The notes beneath the pieces are model-generated. The model was not told where the DNA came from. It made no database searches and saw only the letters and a list, made by a program, of their open reading frames with translations. A stretch of DNA of 64,000 bases. It comes from an uncultured Atopobiaceae bacterium. Lineage in GTDB: Bacteria > Actinomycetota > Coriobacteriia > Coriobacteriales > Atopobiaceae. Positions 52,796-62,156 of this stretch are shown piece by piece. Positions within the stretch are counted from its first letter, which is position 1. Every line of letters starts with the position of its first letter. A program made the translations under genes and the position numbers. The stretch covers positions 1 to 64,000 of the forward strand of contig CALUNW010000010.1 of NCBI GenBank assembly GCA_944322145.1, given 5' to 3'.

Positions 52796-55700
52796 CTAGG
52801 CCACGAGGTACTTGCGCGCGAAGAGCTCCGGGGGCATGGGCTTGTCGTAGAAGTAGCCCTGGCAGTAGCAGCAGCCCTCCTTGGTGAGCGCGTCCGCCTG
52901 CTCGGCCGACTCGACGCCCTCGGCGATGCAGGACATGTTCTGGCTGGCGCAGATCTCGGCGATGTTGCGGACGAGGGCGCAGCTCACCTCGTTGCCGGGG
53001 ATGTCGCGCACGATGCTCTGGTCAAGCTTGATCGTGTCAAAGCGAACGTTGGCGAGGACGGAGATGTTGGAGTAGTGCGATCCAAAGTCGTCGAGCGCCA
53101 CTCGCAGGCCAATGCCGCGATACCGGCTCACGAGGTCGTTCAGCGTCGAGGTCCCCAGGTCGATGGCGGTCTCGGTGACCTCCATCTCGATGAGGCGCGA
53201 CGGCACCGAGGGGTAGCGGCTCATGATGGCCAGCACCGAGGCGAGCGAGGTGGGGCTCAGCAACGTGGTGCGCGAGAAGTTGCTCGAGATGGCGGGGACG
53301 TTGTAGCCGCGCTGTCTCCAGGAGCTCATGAGCGCGAGCATGCTGTCAAAGACGAAGTAGTCCAGCGTGCCGATTTCCCCGCTCTGCTCCATGCGCTCGA
53401 CGGTCTTGACGGGCGAGCCTATCGTCCCGTCCTCGTCGATGACGCGCGCCAGCGCCTCCGCGCCCACGAGCGCGCCCGTGCGCATGTCGATCTTGGGCTG
53501 GAGGAAGACGGTGAAGCGCTGCGAGAGCGCGGCAGTCTTCGAGAGGGGGCTGAATTCGGACAGGCCGCTGTCGAGCGAGGGCTTGCTGTTGCCCGTCTGG
53601 GTGAACTCGGCGAAGGCAGGGCTCGTGTCGTGCAGGGCGATGACGCGCGCCTCGTCGATTGTGGACCAGGCGTTGCCGATGCTGTCGGTCCACGTGCTGC
53701 CAAGCTGGACGTCGTGCGGGTGGCGTGCGACCAGCGTCATCCGCGCCTGGGCGCAACGTTGGATGAACGCGTTGTACGAGGAGTTGGGGAAGAGCGCTAT
53801 GAACTCCGAGTCGGAGGTGTGGAAGACGGGCATCGTGTCAAACTGCTGCTCGAGCGCCGTCTTGACGTCCCCATAGGTCTTGAGCACCTGCGTGAACCCC
53901 TCGGAGCTCACGCGCTCGACCACGTCGGGAAGATTGACCGCGAGAACGCCGAGCGAGTTCCACAGGCCGCCCTCGGCCCGCGCCACGAGCTGCTCGAGCT
54001 CATGGCTTCCCGGCATGTTGCCGAGCTCGGTGGAGGTCGTGGGGGAGCCGGCGCGCGCGTCCCCGTATGCGAAGAGCTTCCAGTCGTGGAGGGCGCGGGA
54101 GCCGACGCACGAGGCGAGGCTCCAGCTCTCGAAGTTTCGTGACGGGGAGTCGACGCAGAGCGCCAGCGAGCGCTTGCTGGAGTGCATGAGGGGCACGACG
54201 CAGAAGCGCCAGGGGTCGCCCGTGTGATAGCCGTCCTCGGAGCGGCTGAGGACGTGCTCGCGGGACGCGTAGACGGGCCTCTTCGCGCTGATGTTCCGGG
54301 AGATGAAGGGGAAGCGCGAGGCCGGGCTGTTGGAGAGCCGCGTGCGGATGCTCATGGCGCCCGACGCCGCCCACTCAAAGGGAATCGTGAGCAGCCCGTC
54401 GTCCCACGTGACCATGACGAGGTAGCAACGCCGCGCCTGATAGTGCATGCCGACGCCCCTGAGCGCCGCGTTGACGGCCTGAATCGGCGCGTTGGTGTTG
54501 AGCATCGCGGAGGTGATGACGGCATACGTCCGCAGGTCGCTCTCGGAGAGCCTGCTGACCTCGGTGACAAGGTCGGGGGCCCCGCCGTCGAGGTCGTTGT
54601 CGGCGCCTGCGGCCAGAAGGGGCTGCGGCTGCGCGACGAAGACCCCCGTCTCGGGCTCGCGGGCCGCGCATGCGGCGCATGCCTGCGCGACTGCGGCGTC
54701 CGGGTCGAAGGACGACGAGGGGCCAAAGACGGTCTCGGCAACAAGGGAGTAGGCGCGGTCGATGAGGCCTGCGGCCTGGTCCCCTGCGTCGGCGAGGCTC
54801 TCGCGGGCGGCGGTGAGGGCGGAGAAGACGTGCTGGCGAACGGCGTCGTCGCTCTCGGCGTCGGGGAAGAACGCGACGACCGTCTCGTCGTCGACGAGGC
54901 AGGCGATGCAGCCGGTGTCGAGAAAGACCCCGATTGCCAGGGCGACGCCGCGCGCGGTGCGGCCCGACGGATCGTCGGGGCAGACGATGCGGATGGCGGT
55001 GAGCGCGCACAGGGTCTCGAGCGGGGCGCCGTCGAGGATGGACCTGGTGATAATCTGGGCATATCCATGCTGATAGAGCTGGGTGCCCTGATCGCGCATG
55101 GCGGAGACGTCCGCGTTTGCCTCCCAGACGTTGCGCTGGTCGCACGAGCTCACGTACGTGTGGGCGATCAGCGTGCCGAGGGCGTCCTTGCGCACGTTCA
55201 CGGCGATGCGGATGGGGTGCGTCATGCCGTTGTCGACCGTGCGGAAGCGCCCGATCTCCCAGCGTCGCCCCTCCTCGTAGGCGCGTATCACGCGCTCCGG
55301 GTCAAGGAGGGAGAGGTAGGCCTCGGACTCGCGCCGCGAGAAGAGCGAGTCTGCGCCGTCCGAGAGCACGCGATCGAGGGGTACGTCCCTGATCATGTGC
55401 ATCTGCTCACCCTCACGCCACAGCATGGACTCGACCCGTCTCGTCGCGAGGTTGATCGTCCCTGCGCGCAGCAGGTGCGGAGTCAGGCAGTCGGGGATGT
55501 TCTTGAGACAGCGCTGGATCTCCTGCAGCTTCTCGAGCTCGCGGCGGACGCCGACCGCCATGACGGGTCGGCCGCTCTCGTCGAACTGCATGCGATAGCT
55601 GAGGGAGCACCAGACGTAGGCGCTGTCGACGGCACTCCTGAGCATGATGTTTGCGGAGGAGGACTCGCGCCCGCCCAAGATGTCCGAGAAGAACTCGTCG

Positions 55701-56023
55701 AGCGCTGCAGTGGAATCCGGATGCACGAGGTCGTTGACCACGAGGGCGTCGGGGACGTCGGGGACGGACTTGACGCGAATGGCGCTGAGCCCGTTGGCAC
55801 GGTAGATCTTGAGCTCGCGGGTGGCGAGGTCGTAGGTCCAGAACTCGTCGGCAGACTCATGGGAGAGCAGCGAGAGCCAGGTCAGTCCCAGGCCGAGCGA
55901 CGTGCGCTGCCGCGCGGCAAGGGCGCGCAGCTCGGCGTTCTTCTCGGCAAGGTCGTCCTGCGGGCTGGGGTAAGGGATACTCTGGCCGTCTACCGCCACG
56001 TCACGCTCCAAAAATGCACCCAT
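52796..56023 (-). CDS. Large PAS/GAF-GGDEF(degenerate)-EAL protein
   Basis: 1075 aa, soluble. PAS-like domains in the first 400 residues, a GAF-like region (about 490-640), a degenerate GGDEF domain (SDSEF in place of GGDEF near 745) and an EAL domain (about 820-1070). The EAL catalytic set is intact: E in VGAEALAR, N in SSNFSR, E in EMEVTET, DD in VALDDFGS, K in IKLDQS and E in AEGVES. It should hydrolyse cyclic-di-GMP to pGpG and so oppose the cyclase at 48867. An 11-G run lies about 95-105 bp upstream of the start, close to a TATACT hexamer. Confidence 0.92.
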   Translation of the reverse strand: MGAFLERDVAVDGQSIPYPSPQDDLAEKNAELRALAARQRTSLGLGLTWLSLLSHESADEFWTYDLATRELKIYRANGLSAIRVKSVPDVPDALVVNDLVHPDSTAALDEFFSDILGGRESSSANIMLRSAVDSAYVWCSLSYRMQFDESGRPVMAVGVRRELEKLQEIQRCLKNIPDCLTPHLLRAGTINLATRRVESMLWREGEQMHMIRDVPLDRVLSDGADSLFSRRESEAYLSLLDPERVIRAYEEGRRWEIGRFRTVDNGMTHPIRIAVNVRKDALGTLIAHTYVSSCDQRNVWEANADVSAMRDQGTQLYQHGYAQIITRSILDGAPLETLCALTAIRIVCPDDPSGRTARGVALAIGVFLDTGCIACLVDDETVVAFFPDAESDDAVRQHVFSALTAARESLADAGDQAAGLIDRAYSLVAETVFGPSSSFDPDAAVAQACAACAAREPETGVFVAQPQPLLAAGADNDLDGGAPDLVTEVSRLSESDLRTYAVITSAMLNTNAPIQAVNAALRGVGMHYQARRCYLVMVTWDDGLLTIPFEWAASGAMSIRTRLSNSPASRFPFISRNISAKRPVYASREHVLSRSEDGYHTGDPWRFCVVPLMHSSKRSLALCVDSPSRNFESWSLASCVGSRALHDWKLFAYGDARAGSPTTSTELGNMPGSHELEQLVARAEGGLWNSLGVLAVNLPDVVERVSSEGFTQVLKTYGDVKTALEQQFDTMPVFHTSDSEFIALFPNSSYNAFIQRCAQARMTLVARHPHDVQLGSTWTDSIGNAWSTIDEARVIALHDTSPAFAEFTQTGNSKPSLDSGLSEFSPLSKTAALSQRFTVFLQPKIDMRTGALVGAEALARVIDEDGTIGSPVKTVERMEQSGEIGTLDYFVFDSMLALMSSWRQRGYNVPAISSNFSRTTLLSPTSLASVLAIMSRYPSVPSRLIEMEVTETAIDLGTSTLNDLVSRYRGIGLRVALDDFGSHYSNISVLANVRFDTIKLDQSIVRDIPGNEVSCALVRNIAEICASQNMSCIAEGVESAEQADALTKEGCCYCQGYFYDKPMPPELFARKYLVA

Positions 56024-56097
56024 GTGAGATTCTCGCCTGCAAGCGTGCGGGGGTCAAAAGGCGCATCTGGCCGACGCATGGCATGCCCAACGGGCTG

Positions 56098-56127
56098 AGT
56101 ATATAACAAAAAGTCTGGGGGGGGGGG
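56098..56127 (-). promoter_or_regulatory. Poly-G tract beside a -10-like hexamer upstream of the EAL gene
   Basis: On the minus strand an 11-C run (56127-56117) is followed within 14 bases by TATACT (56103-56098), about 75 bp before the EAL gene start. The homopolymer occupies where the -35 or spacer would be. Such tracts mutate in length by slippage and are known to switch promoters in other bacteria. Confidence 0.5.
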
Positions 56128-56180
56128 CTCTCCGACCCGCCAATCGCCAATAAACGGCAGGAAGCGGGGATAAACGGCGC

Positions 56181-58712
56181 CTAGGCCCACGCCCGCGCGA
56201 GTGCGCCGGAGAGCGCGTCGAGACTGATCGGCTTGGTGACGTGGTCGCTCATCCCCGCCTCCCGGGCTCGCGCGATGTCCTCGGCGAACGCGTTGGCGGT
56301 CACGGCGATGATGGGGACGTGCACATCGAGTGCGCGAATGGCCCGCGCCGCCTCGCAGCCGTCCATCACGGGCATCTGCATGTCCATGAGGATGGCGTCA
56401 AAGCGGCCGGGCTCGGCGGCCTCGTAGAGGTCGAGCGCCTCCCGGCCGTTGCCGGCCGTGGTCGCCTCGATGCCGAGCGCATCGAGAAGCGCACAGGTGA
56501 TGAGCGTGTTCGTCTCGTTGTCCTCCACCACGAGCACGCGGTGGCCCGCCAGGGAGGGCGCCTCCTTCTGGGGCTCCTGCCCATCGGCGGGCTGCTCCTC
56601 CTCGGCGTGCTCCTCCGCGAGCTCAAAGGGAATCGTGAGGGTGAACGTGGTGCCCTCGCCGAGCGTGCTCTCCACGGCCACCTCGCCGCCCATCTGCTGC
56701 ACGAGGTTCTTCACGATGGGCATGCCCAGGCCCGTGCCCGTGGTGCCGCGCGGCGCGAAGGCCTCCTCGCGCTCGAAGGGCTCGAAGAGCTTGGGGAGAA
56801 AGTCCTCGGGCATGCCGACGCCGGTGTCGGCGACGATGAGGCGGAAGACGTGGACGCGCGCGCGGCGCGGGGAGGCGTCGGGCTCGGTGACGTCCTCGAG
56901 CGTGACGTCGACGCTCGCACCGGCGAGGCTGTACTTGAGCGCGTTGGAGACGAGGTTGTTGAGCACCTGGCGCACGCGGCGCGCGTCGGCGACCACCCAG
57001 CGGTGCCTCACGTTGACGTGCAGCCGCAGGCTCTTCTCGGCCTTTGTGGCCTGCTCGCGGAACAGGTCGACGGTGCGCTCCACGACGTCGGCGAGGTCGA
57101 CCGGCTGCGCGTCGAGGACGCTGCCCTCCGTGCTCTCGATGTGCGTGATGTCCAGGATGTCGTCGACGAGCTGCGCGAGCTGCCCGCCGGCGTCCTCGAG
57201 CAGGTCGATGTAGTGCTGCGCGCGGTCGGGGTCGTCGAGGCTCTCTCGCAGAAGGCCCGTGAGTCCCACGATGGCGTTGACGGGGGTGCGCATGTCGTGC
57301 GAGACGCTGCCGAAGAAGGCGCCCTTGCTGCGGGCGGACTGCCGCGCGGCCTCGAGCGAGCTCTCGAGGAGCTCGACGGTCTGCCGCTGCTGGTCGACCT
57401 CCTCGTCGACGAGGCGGAAGCAGACGATCATCTCGTCGCTGCGCAGGTCCGGGTTTGAGATGGCGCGGATGCTCACCCAGTGAAGCGAGCCGTTCATCTT
57501 TCGGCGGTACTCCCCGCCGTACTCCTTCACGCCCTCGAGGGCCAGGCGATGCAGGCTCTCGGTGGAGAAGCTCTCGTGGAAGAGCTCGAAGGTCCGCGGG
57601 TCCACAAAGCCGCGCATGACGTCGTGGAAGTGGTCGTAGGTGCCCTTGTCGCCGATGAGCTGGGACGTGTCGGGCGCTGACTTGATGGTGACGTAGGTCC
57701 CCCGCGCGTGGTTGACGAGGTAGATGGCATAGAAGGTGTCGCCCAGAATCTGCAGCGTGTTGGTGACGCGACGCATCCGCGCGGCGCTGATGCGGCCGGC
57801 GAGCAGCAGAAGCACGATGACGACGACGAGCCCGCCGCACATTGCGCTCACGGCCATCGTGGTGGCGTTCCAGCCGCTCTCGAGAACGCGCTGGGTAGGG
57901 ATCGTGACGACGGAGAGCCAGCCGTTGTCGAGCTCCGCGTAGAAGATGCTGCGCTGCCGGCCCTCTATGTCCGTGTAGGTGACACTCACGTCGTCGAGGC
58001 GCCCGGCGACGATGTTGTCGTAGAGCCCCGCGATGTACTCGGTGCTTAGCGGGGAGTCGAGGTCGATGCTCGTGGCGGCGGAGAGCAGCTCCCCCGTGCC
58101 GTCGAAGAGGTAGTAGGAGGTCTCGGGCAGGAGGTCGAAGGACTTGTGGAGCCCGTCGAGGCGGCTCACGGGGACGTCGAGCGCGAGGACGTCGCCCGGG
58201 GTGGAGAGCTCCATCGCGATGGTGAGGAGGGACTCACCGCGGATGCCGTCGTCGTAGGAGTCGGTGATGATCATGCTGCCGTCGGCGGCGATGGCGTCTT
58301 GGTACCAGTGCTGATCGTCGACTGGCAGCCCGTCGGCGGTGCCATCCGCGTCGATAACCGTCCCGTTGAGGACGAGGTAGGGGAGAAACTCGATGTCGCT
58401 GAGGGACTCCGATGCCGCTGCGCCGATGTCAGACAGGCGCTCGCGCAGCTCCTCGTCGGATGCCCCGCTCGCGACGAGCTCGTCGAGGCCTTGCGCCCCC
58501 AGTTTCATGATGAACTCGAGGGTGCTGAGGTGCGACTGCTCCTCGGACGCATAGCTCTGTGCGAGCTGGGTTCCCCACACGTGCGCGTTGGAGAGCAGCG
58601 TGCTTCGGAGGAGGAAGGCCATCGCCGCGACGAGCAGGGCGGCGAGAACGGCGACGGCGGCGATGGCCATCTTGCCGTGGGAGCGTGCGTATCTGTCGAG
58701 CGGAGATGCCAT
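56181..58712 (-). CDS. Hybrid sensor histidine kinase (dCACHE-HisKA-HATPase-REC)
   Basis: 843 aa. Membrane helices at about 16-35 and 287-307 flank an external dCACHE-like sensor domain (about 40-280). Then a PAS-like region (about 325-430), HisKA with the phosphoacceptor in SVSHDMRTP (near 470), HATPase_c (NNLVSNALKYS, DTGVGMP, GTGLGMPI) and a C-terminal receiver with Asp in ILMDMQMPVMDG (near 774). It needs an HPt protein to pass phosphate on, and an HPt gene lies at 47339, so a relay to REC-HD-GYP is plausible. Confidence 0.94.
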   Translation of the reverse strand: MASPLDRYARSHGKMAIAAVAVLAALLVAAMAFLLRSTLLSNAHVWGTQLAQSYASEEQSHLSTLEFIMKLGAQGLDELVASGASDEELRERLSDIGAAASESLSDIEFLPYLVLNGTVIDADGTADGLPVDDQHWYQDAIAADGSMIITDSYDDGIRGESLLTIAMELSTPGDVLALDVPVSRLDGLHKSFDLLPETSYYLFDGTGELLSAATSIDLDSPLSTEYIAGLYDNIVAGRLDDVSVTYTDIEGRQRSIFYAELDNGWLSVVTIPTQRVLESGWNATTMAVSAMCGGLVVVIVLLLLAGRISAARMRRVTNTLQILGDTFYAIYLVNHARGTYVTIKSAPDTSQLIGDKGTYDHFHDVMRGFVDPRTFELFHESFSTESLHRLALEGVKEYGGEYRRKMNGSLHWVSIRAISNPDLRSDEMIVCFRLVDEEVDQQRQTVELLESSLEAARQSARSKGAFFGSVSHDMRTPVNAIVGLTGLLRESLDDPDRAQHYIDLLEDAGGQLAQLVDDILDITHIESTEGSVLDAQPVDLADVVERTVDLFREQATKAEKSLRLHVNVRHRWVVADARRVRQVLNNLVSNALKYSLAGASVDVTLEDVTEPDASPRRARVHVFRLIVADTGVGMPEDFLPKLFEPFEREEAFAPRGTTGTGLGMPIVKNLVQQMGGEVAVESTLGEGTTFTLTIPFELAEEHAEEEQPADGQEPQKEAPSLAGHRVLVVEDNETNTLITCALLDALGIEATTAGNGREALDLYEAAEPGRFDAILMDMQMPVMDGCEAARAIRALDVHVPIIAVTANAFAEDIARAREAGMSDHVTKPISLDALSGALARAWA

Positions 58713-58906
58713 GGCGCGACCCCTAACGTAAGGAGGGGTCCATTCTATGACAGCGGGGCGACGCGAGCCGTCCGGGCGATGCGGCGTTTCCGCCGACGCT
58801 TACTATTCGCGCCCCGTCCGGGGTTTCGAAGCTGCCGCGCCGCCATCGATGTCCTTCACGCCTGGCGTAAAATCCTAGTGTGACGTCATTCGAGGAGAGG
58901 GGCCTC

Positions 58907-60091
58907 ATGGGCACCGCCAAGGTCTATTACACCAATCTGCGCACCTACGCCAAGGAGAGCCAGCTCGACAAGCTCAAGCGCCTCATCCGCAAGGCCGGCA
59001 TCGAGCAGATCGACTTCGAAAACAAGTTCGTGGCTATCAAGATTCACTTTGGCGAGCTGGGCAACCTGAGCTTTCTGCGGCCCAACTACGCCCGCGCCGT
59101 CGTCGACGTGATCAAGGAGCTCGGCGGCAAGCCCTTCCTCACGGACTGCAACACGCTCTACGTGGGCAGCCGCAAGAACGCCCTCGAGCACCTCGACTGC
59201 GCGTACCAGAACGGCTTCACGCCCTACGCCACCGGCTGCCAGGTGATCATCGCAGACGGCCTCAAGGGCACCGACGAGACGCTCGTGCCCGTGAGGAACG
59301 GCGAGTACGTGAAGGAGGCCAAGATCGGCCACGCGCTCATGGATGCGGACATCGTGATCTCCCTCACGCACTTCAAGGGCCATGAGCAGGCCGGCTTTGG
59401 CGGCTGCATGAAGAACCTGGGCATGGGCGGCGGCTCGCGCGCGGGCAAGATGGAGCAGCACGCGGCGGGCAAGCCCAACGTGCGCGCCGAGAAGTGCATC
59501 GGCTGCCACGCGTGCGAGCGCATCTGCGCCCATGGCGCCATCAGCTTTGACCAGACCCGCGAGTGCGAGCTCAAGAGCGGCAAGGTCGTCACCGTGCCCG
59601 TGGCGCGAATCGACCACGACCGCTGCGTGGGCTGCGGCCGCTGCATCGGCGCCTGCAACCAGGACGCCGTCGTCGCGGGCTCCGACTCAGCGGTCGACGA
59701 GCTCAACTGCAAGATCGCCGAGTATGCGCAGGCCGTCGTACAGGACCGACCGAGCTTCCACATCTCCATTGCCACCGACATCAGCCCCAACTGTGACTGC
59801 CACCCCGAGAACGACACGCCGATAGTTCCCGATCTGGGCATGTTCGCGAGCTTTGACCCGGTTGCCATCGACCAGGCCGCCATCGACATGGCGCTCGCCG
59901 CGCCGGCGCTGCCCAACTCCGAGCTCACCGACATGCGCGCCAAGCTCGAGGCTGCGGGTGGGGTGCCGGAGCGCTGCGCGCACGACCACTTCAACATGAC
60001 GCACCCGGACACCAACTGGCGCTCCATGATCGAGCACGCCGAGAAGATCGGGCTGGGCACGAGCGCCTACGAGCTCGTCGAGGTCAAGTGA
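58907..60091 (+). CDS. DUF362 protein with two 4Fe-4S ferredoxin sites
   Basis: 394 aa. Residues about 1-190 and 270-394 form DUF362 (KIHFGELGNLSFLRPNYARAVVDVIKELGGKPFLTDCNTLYVGSRKNA; LTHFKGHEQAGFGGCMKNLGMG), split by a ferredoxin insert with CIGCHACERIC and CVGCGRCIGAC. Probably an iron-sulfur electron carrier or oxidoreductase of anaerobes; the reaction is unknown. Start ATG behind GAGGAGAGG. The stop codon TGA runs straight into a REP-like hairpin. Confidence 0.9.
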   Translation: MGTAKVYYTNLRTYAKESQLDKLKRLIRKAGIEQIDFENKFVAIKIHFGELGNLSFLRPNYARAVVDVIKELGGKPFLTDCNTLYVGSRKNALEHLDCAYQNGFTPYATGCQVIIADGLKGTDETLVPVRNGEYVKEAKIGHALMDADIVISLTHFKGHEQAGFGGCMKNLGMGGGSRAGKMEQHAAGKPNVRAEKCIGCHACERICAHGAISFDQTRECELKSGKVVTVPVARIDHDRCVGCGRCIGACNQDAVVAGSDSAVDELNCKIAEYAQAVVQDRPSFHISIATDISPNCDCHPENDTPIVPDLGMFASFDPVAIDQAAIDMALAAPALPNSELTDMRAKLEAAGGVPERCAHDHFNMTHPDTNWRSMIEHAEKIGLGTSAYELVEVK

Positions 60092-60119
60092 TTCAAAAGG
60101 GGACAGACCCCTTTGAATC
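60090..60119. repeat. REP-like palindrome abutting the DUF362 gene stop
   Basis: GATTCAAA(A)GGGG and CCCCTTTGAATC pair with one bulged A around ACAGA. The first bases belong to the TGA stop codon. Related to hairpins at 17163 and 34775. Confidence 0.7.
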
Positions 60120-60141
60120 ATTCTGAGTGAAGGAGGCGCCC

Positions 60142-61056
60142 ATGCCCAAGGTCATCGTATTCGGCAGCATGAACATGGACCTGTCCATCGACGCCCCGCG
60201 CATGCCCGCGGCGGGCGAGACCATCTCCGGCTCCGGCTTTCTCACCAACGCCGGCGGAAAGGGTGCCAACCAGGCGGTGGCCTCCGCCCGTCTCGGCGCG
60301 CCTACGCACATGATCGCCGCAGTGGGGGCCGACGCGTTTGGCAGCGAGCTCGTCGCGGGGCTTGAGGCGTCCGGGGCGGACTGCTCGCTCGTGCGGCGCC
60401 TCGAGGGCGTCTCCACGGGCGTTGCGGTGATCGTGCGGACCGGCGGCGAGAACCGCATCGTGCTCTCGGCGGGCGCCAACCACGCGCTGACCGCGACTGA
60501 CGTCGTTGATGACCTGCGAGTCGCTGCCGAGAAGGGCGACGTCTTCCTGGCACAGGGCGAGTGCGACCCCGCGGCGACTGAGGCGGCCCTGCGCGCCGCG
60601 CACGACCTGGGCCTTTTTACCGTCTACAACCCCGCACCGGCGCGCCCCGTCCTGGACGACCTCTGGGCATCCGTCGACCTGGTCTGTCTCAACGAGACCG
60701 AGTGCCAGATCATCTGCGGCGTGCTGCCCTCCGATGACACGACCTGCCTCGAGGCGGCGCGCCTGCTGCGCGCCCGGGGCGCGGGGACCGTTGTGATCAC
60801 GCTCGGCGCAGCGGGCTCCTTCGGCCTGGGGGCCGACGACGCCGCGCTGCGGATTCCGGCGGCGCAGGCTCCGGCAGTCGTCGACACCACGGGGGCGGGG
60901 GACACCTATATCGGGGCGCTCGTGGCCGGGAGGGTCCGCGGGCTCTCGCTCGAGGAGTCCATGCGCTGGGGCGCCGCGGCGTCCGCCCTCACCGTGAGCC
61001 GGCTCGGCGCCCAGCAGTCCATCCCCACCGCGGCGGAAGTGGAGGCATCGCGATGA
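60142..61056 (+). CDS. rbsK: Ribokinase (PfkB family)
   Basis: 304 aa. PfkB signatures: GSMNMDLSIDAPRMPAAGET, NAGGKGANQAVASARLG and the catalytic DTTGAGDTYIGALVAG. Phosphorylates ribose to ribose 5-phosphate. Start ATG behind GAAGGAGG. It overlaps the nucleoside hydrolase gene in ATGA; together they would salvage ribose released from nucleosides. Confidence 0.92.
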   Translation: MPKVIVFGSMNMDLSIDAPRMPAAGETISGSGFLTNAGGKGANQAVASARLGAPTHMIAAVGADAFGSELVAGLEASGADCSLVRRLEGVSTGVAVIVRTGGENRIVLSAGANHALTATDVVDDLRVAAEKGDVFLAQGECDPAATEAALRAAHDLGLFTVYNPAPARPVLDDLWASVDLVCLNETECQIICGVLPSDDTTCLEAARLLRARGAGTVVITLGAAGSFGLGADDAALRIPAAQAPAVVDTTGAGDTYIGALVAGRVRGLSLEESMRWGAAASALTVSRLGAQQSIPTAAEVEASR

Positions 61057-62009
61057 GTGCCCCGATCAAGATGGTCCTCGACCTTGACACCGGCATCGAT
61101 GACGCCCTGGCGCTCGCCTATGTGCTTGGCTGCCCCGACGTCGAGCTGGTGGCAGTGGTGTGCAGCTATGGCAACGTGACGGTGGGCACGGCGACGAGAA
61201 ACACCCTCGCGCTGCTTCGCATGCTCGGCCACCCCGAGGTGCCGGTCTATCGCGGCGTCGACCGCGCGCTCGGCGCGAAGGGCGAGTTCAGGCCCCCGGC
61301 GGGTGTCGTTCGCATCCACGGCGAGAACGGCCTCGGCGGCCAGGAACTCTCCGGCTGGTGCTACGCCGCCCCGCGGTCCGGAGTCGACTACCTCGCGCAG
61401 ACCTTGGACGAGGCGGACGAGGGCCTGCGCTACGTCCCCACGGGACCGCTCACGAACCTGGCCCTCGCGCTGCGGGCAACGTCGGTGGACGCCCGCGCCC
61501 TTCCGCGCGTGACCTTCATGGGCGGCGCGCTTACGGTGCCCGGCAACGTCACGCCCTGCGCCGAGGCCAACATCCACAATGACCCCGAGGCCGCCGACGC
61601 CGTGCTGCGATCGGGCCTTCCCACGCGCATGGTCGGACTCGACGTCACGCATCGAGTCGTCCTCACGCGTGCGGAGACGGCTCGCTGGCGTGCGCTGGGC
61701 ACCCCTGCCGGCCGCTTCTTCGCTGACATGACCGACCACTACATCGGCGTCTACGAGAAGAGCAACCCTCACATGGGAGGCTGCGCGCTGCACGACCCGC
61801 TGGCCGTGGCGGCCTCCATCGACCCCTCGCTCGTGGGCTGTCACGCTGCGAACCTGCGCGTGGACCTCGACGGCGCCACGCGGGGTCGCACCGTCTGTGA
61901 CCCTGACCGCCTGCGCGTCGCCGAGAAGGACTGCGAGGTCGCGCTCGGCGTGGACGTCCCGCGTTTCCTCGAGGTATTTCTCGCCCACGTGGAGCGTGCG
62001 CTGACGTGA
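61053..62009 (+). CDS. Inosine/uridine-preferring nucleoside hydrolase
   Basis: 318 aa. The calcium-binding DLDTGIDDALAL is at the N-terminus, VPTGPLTNLALAL and MGGAL follow, and the second metal Asp is in ALHDPLAVA. It hydrolyses ribonucleosides to base and ribose, which the coupled ribokinase can phosphorylate. Base preference cannot be told from sequence. Confidence 0.93.
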   Translation: MSAPIKMVLDLDTGIDDALALAYVLGCPDVELVAVVCSYGNVTVGTATRNTLALLRMLGHPEVPVYRGVDRALGAKGEFRPPAGVVRIHGENGLGGQELSGWCYAAPRSGVDYLAQTLDEADEGLRYVPTGPLTNLALALRATSVDARALPRVTFMGGALTVPGNVTPCAEANIHNDPEAADAVLRSGLPTRMVGLDVTHRVVLTRAETARWRALGTPAGRFFADMTDHYIGVYEKSNPHMGGCALHDPLAVAASIDPSLVGCHAANLRVDLDGATRGRTVCDPDRLRVAEKDCEVALGVDVPRFLEVFLAHVERALT

Positions 62010-62119
62010 GGCTCCGCGCCGCCGACCAGGGCCGCCGCCCGCTGGGTTGCCCCAAACGTCACAGGTAGTCTCACTCCAAAAAATAAAGTAAGCCCTAGCG
62101 ATAAGAACTTCGTATACAG

Positions 62120-62139
62120 CTAGTGGTACGTACCACTAG
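62120..62139. other. 20-bp perfect palindrome between convergent genes
   Basis: CTAGTGGTACGTACCACTAG, with no loop and no T-run, in an AT-richer 147-bp gap. It lies beyond both stop codons, so an operator role for either neighbour is unlikely. Confidence 0.7.
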
Positions 62140-62156
62140 GTGTGAGGTTTGGGCCG

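Noticed and set aside
62106-62116. AACTTCGTATA, an 11-base match to a loxP arm
   Set aside because: Only one arm, no spacer and no inverted partner at the right distance, and no recombinase gene nearby; most likely chance.
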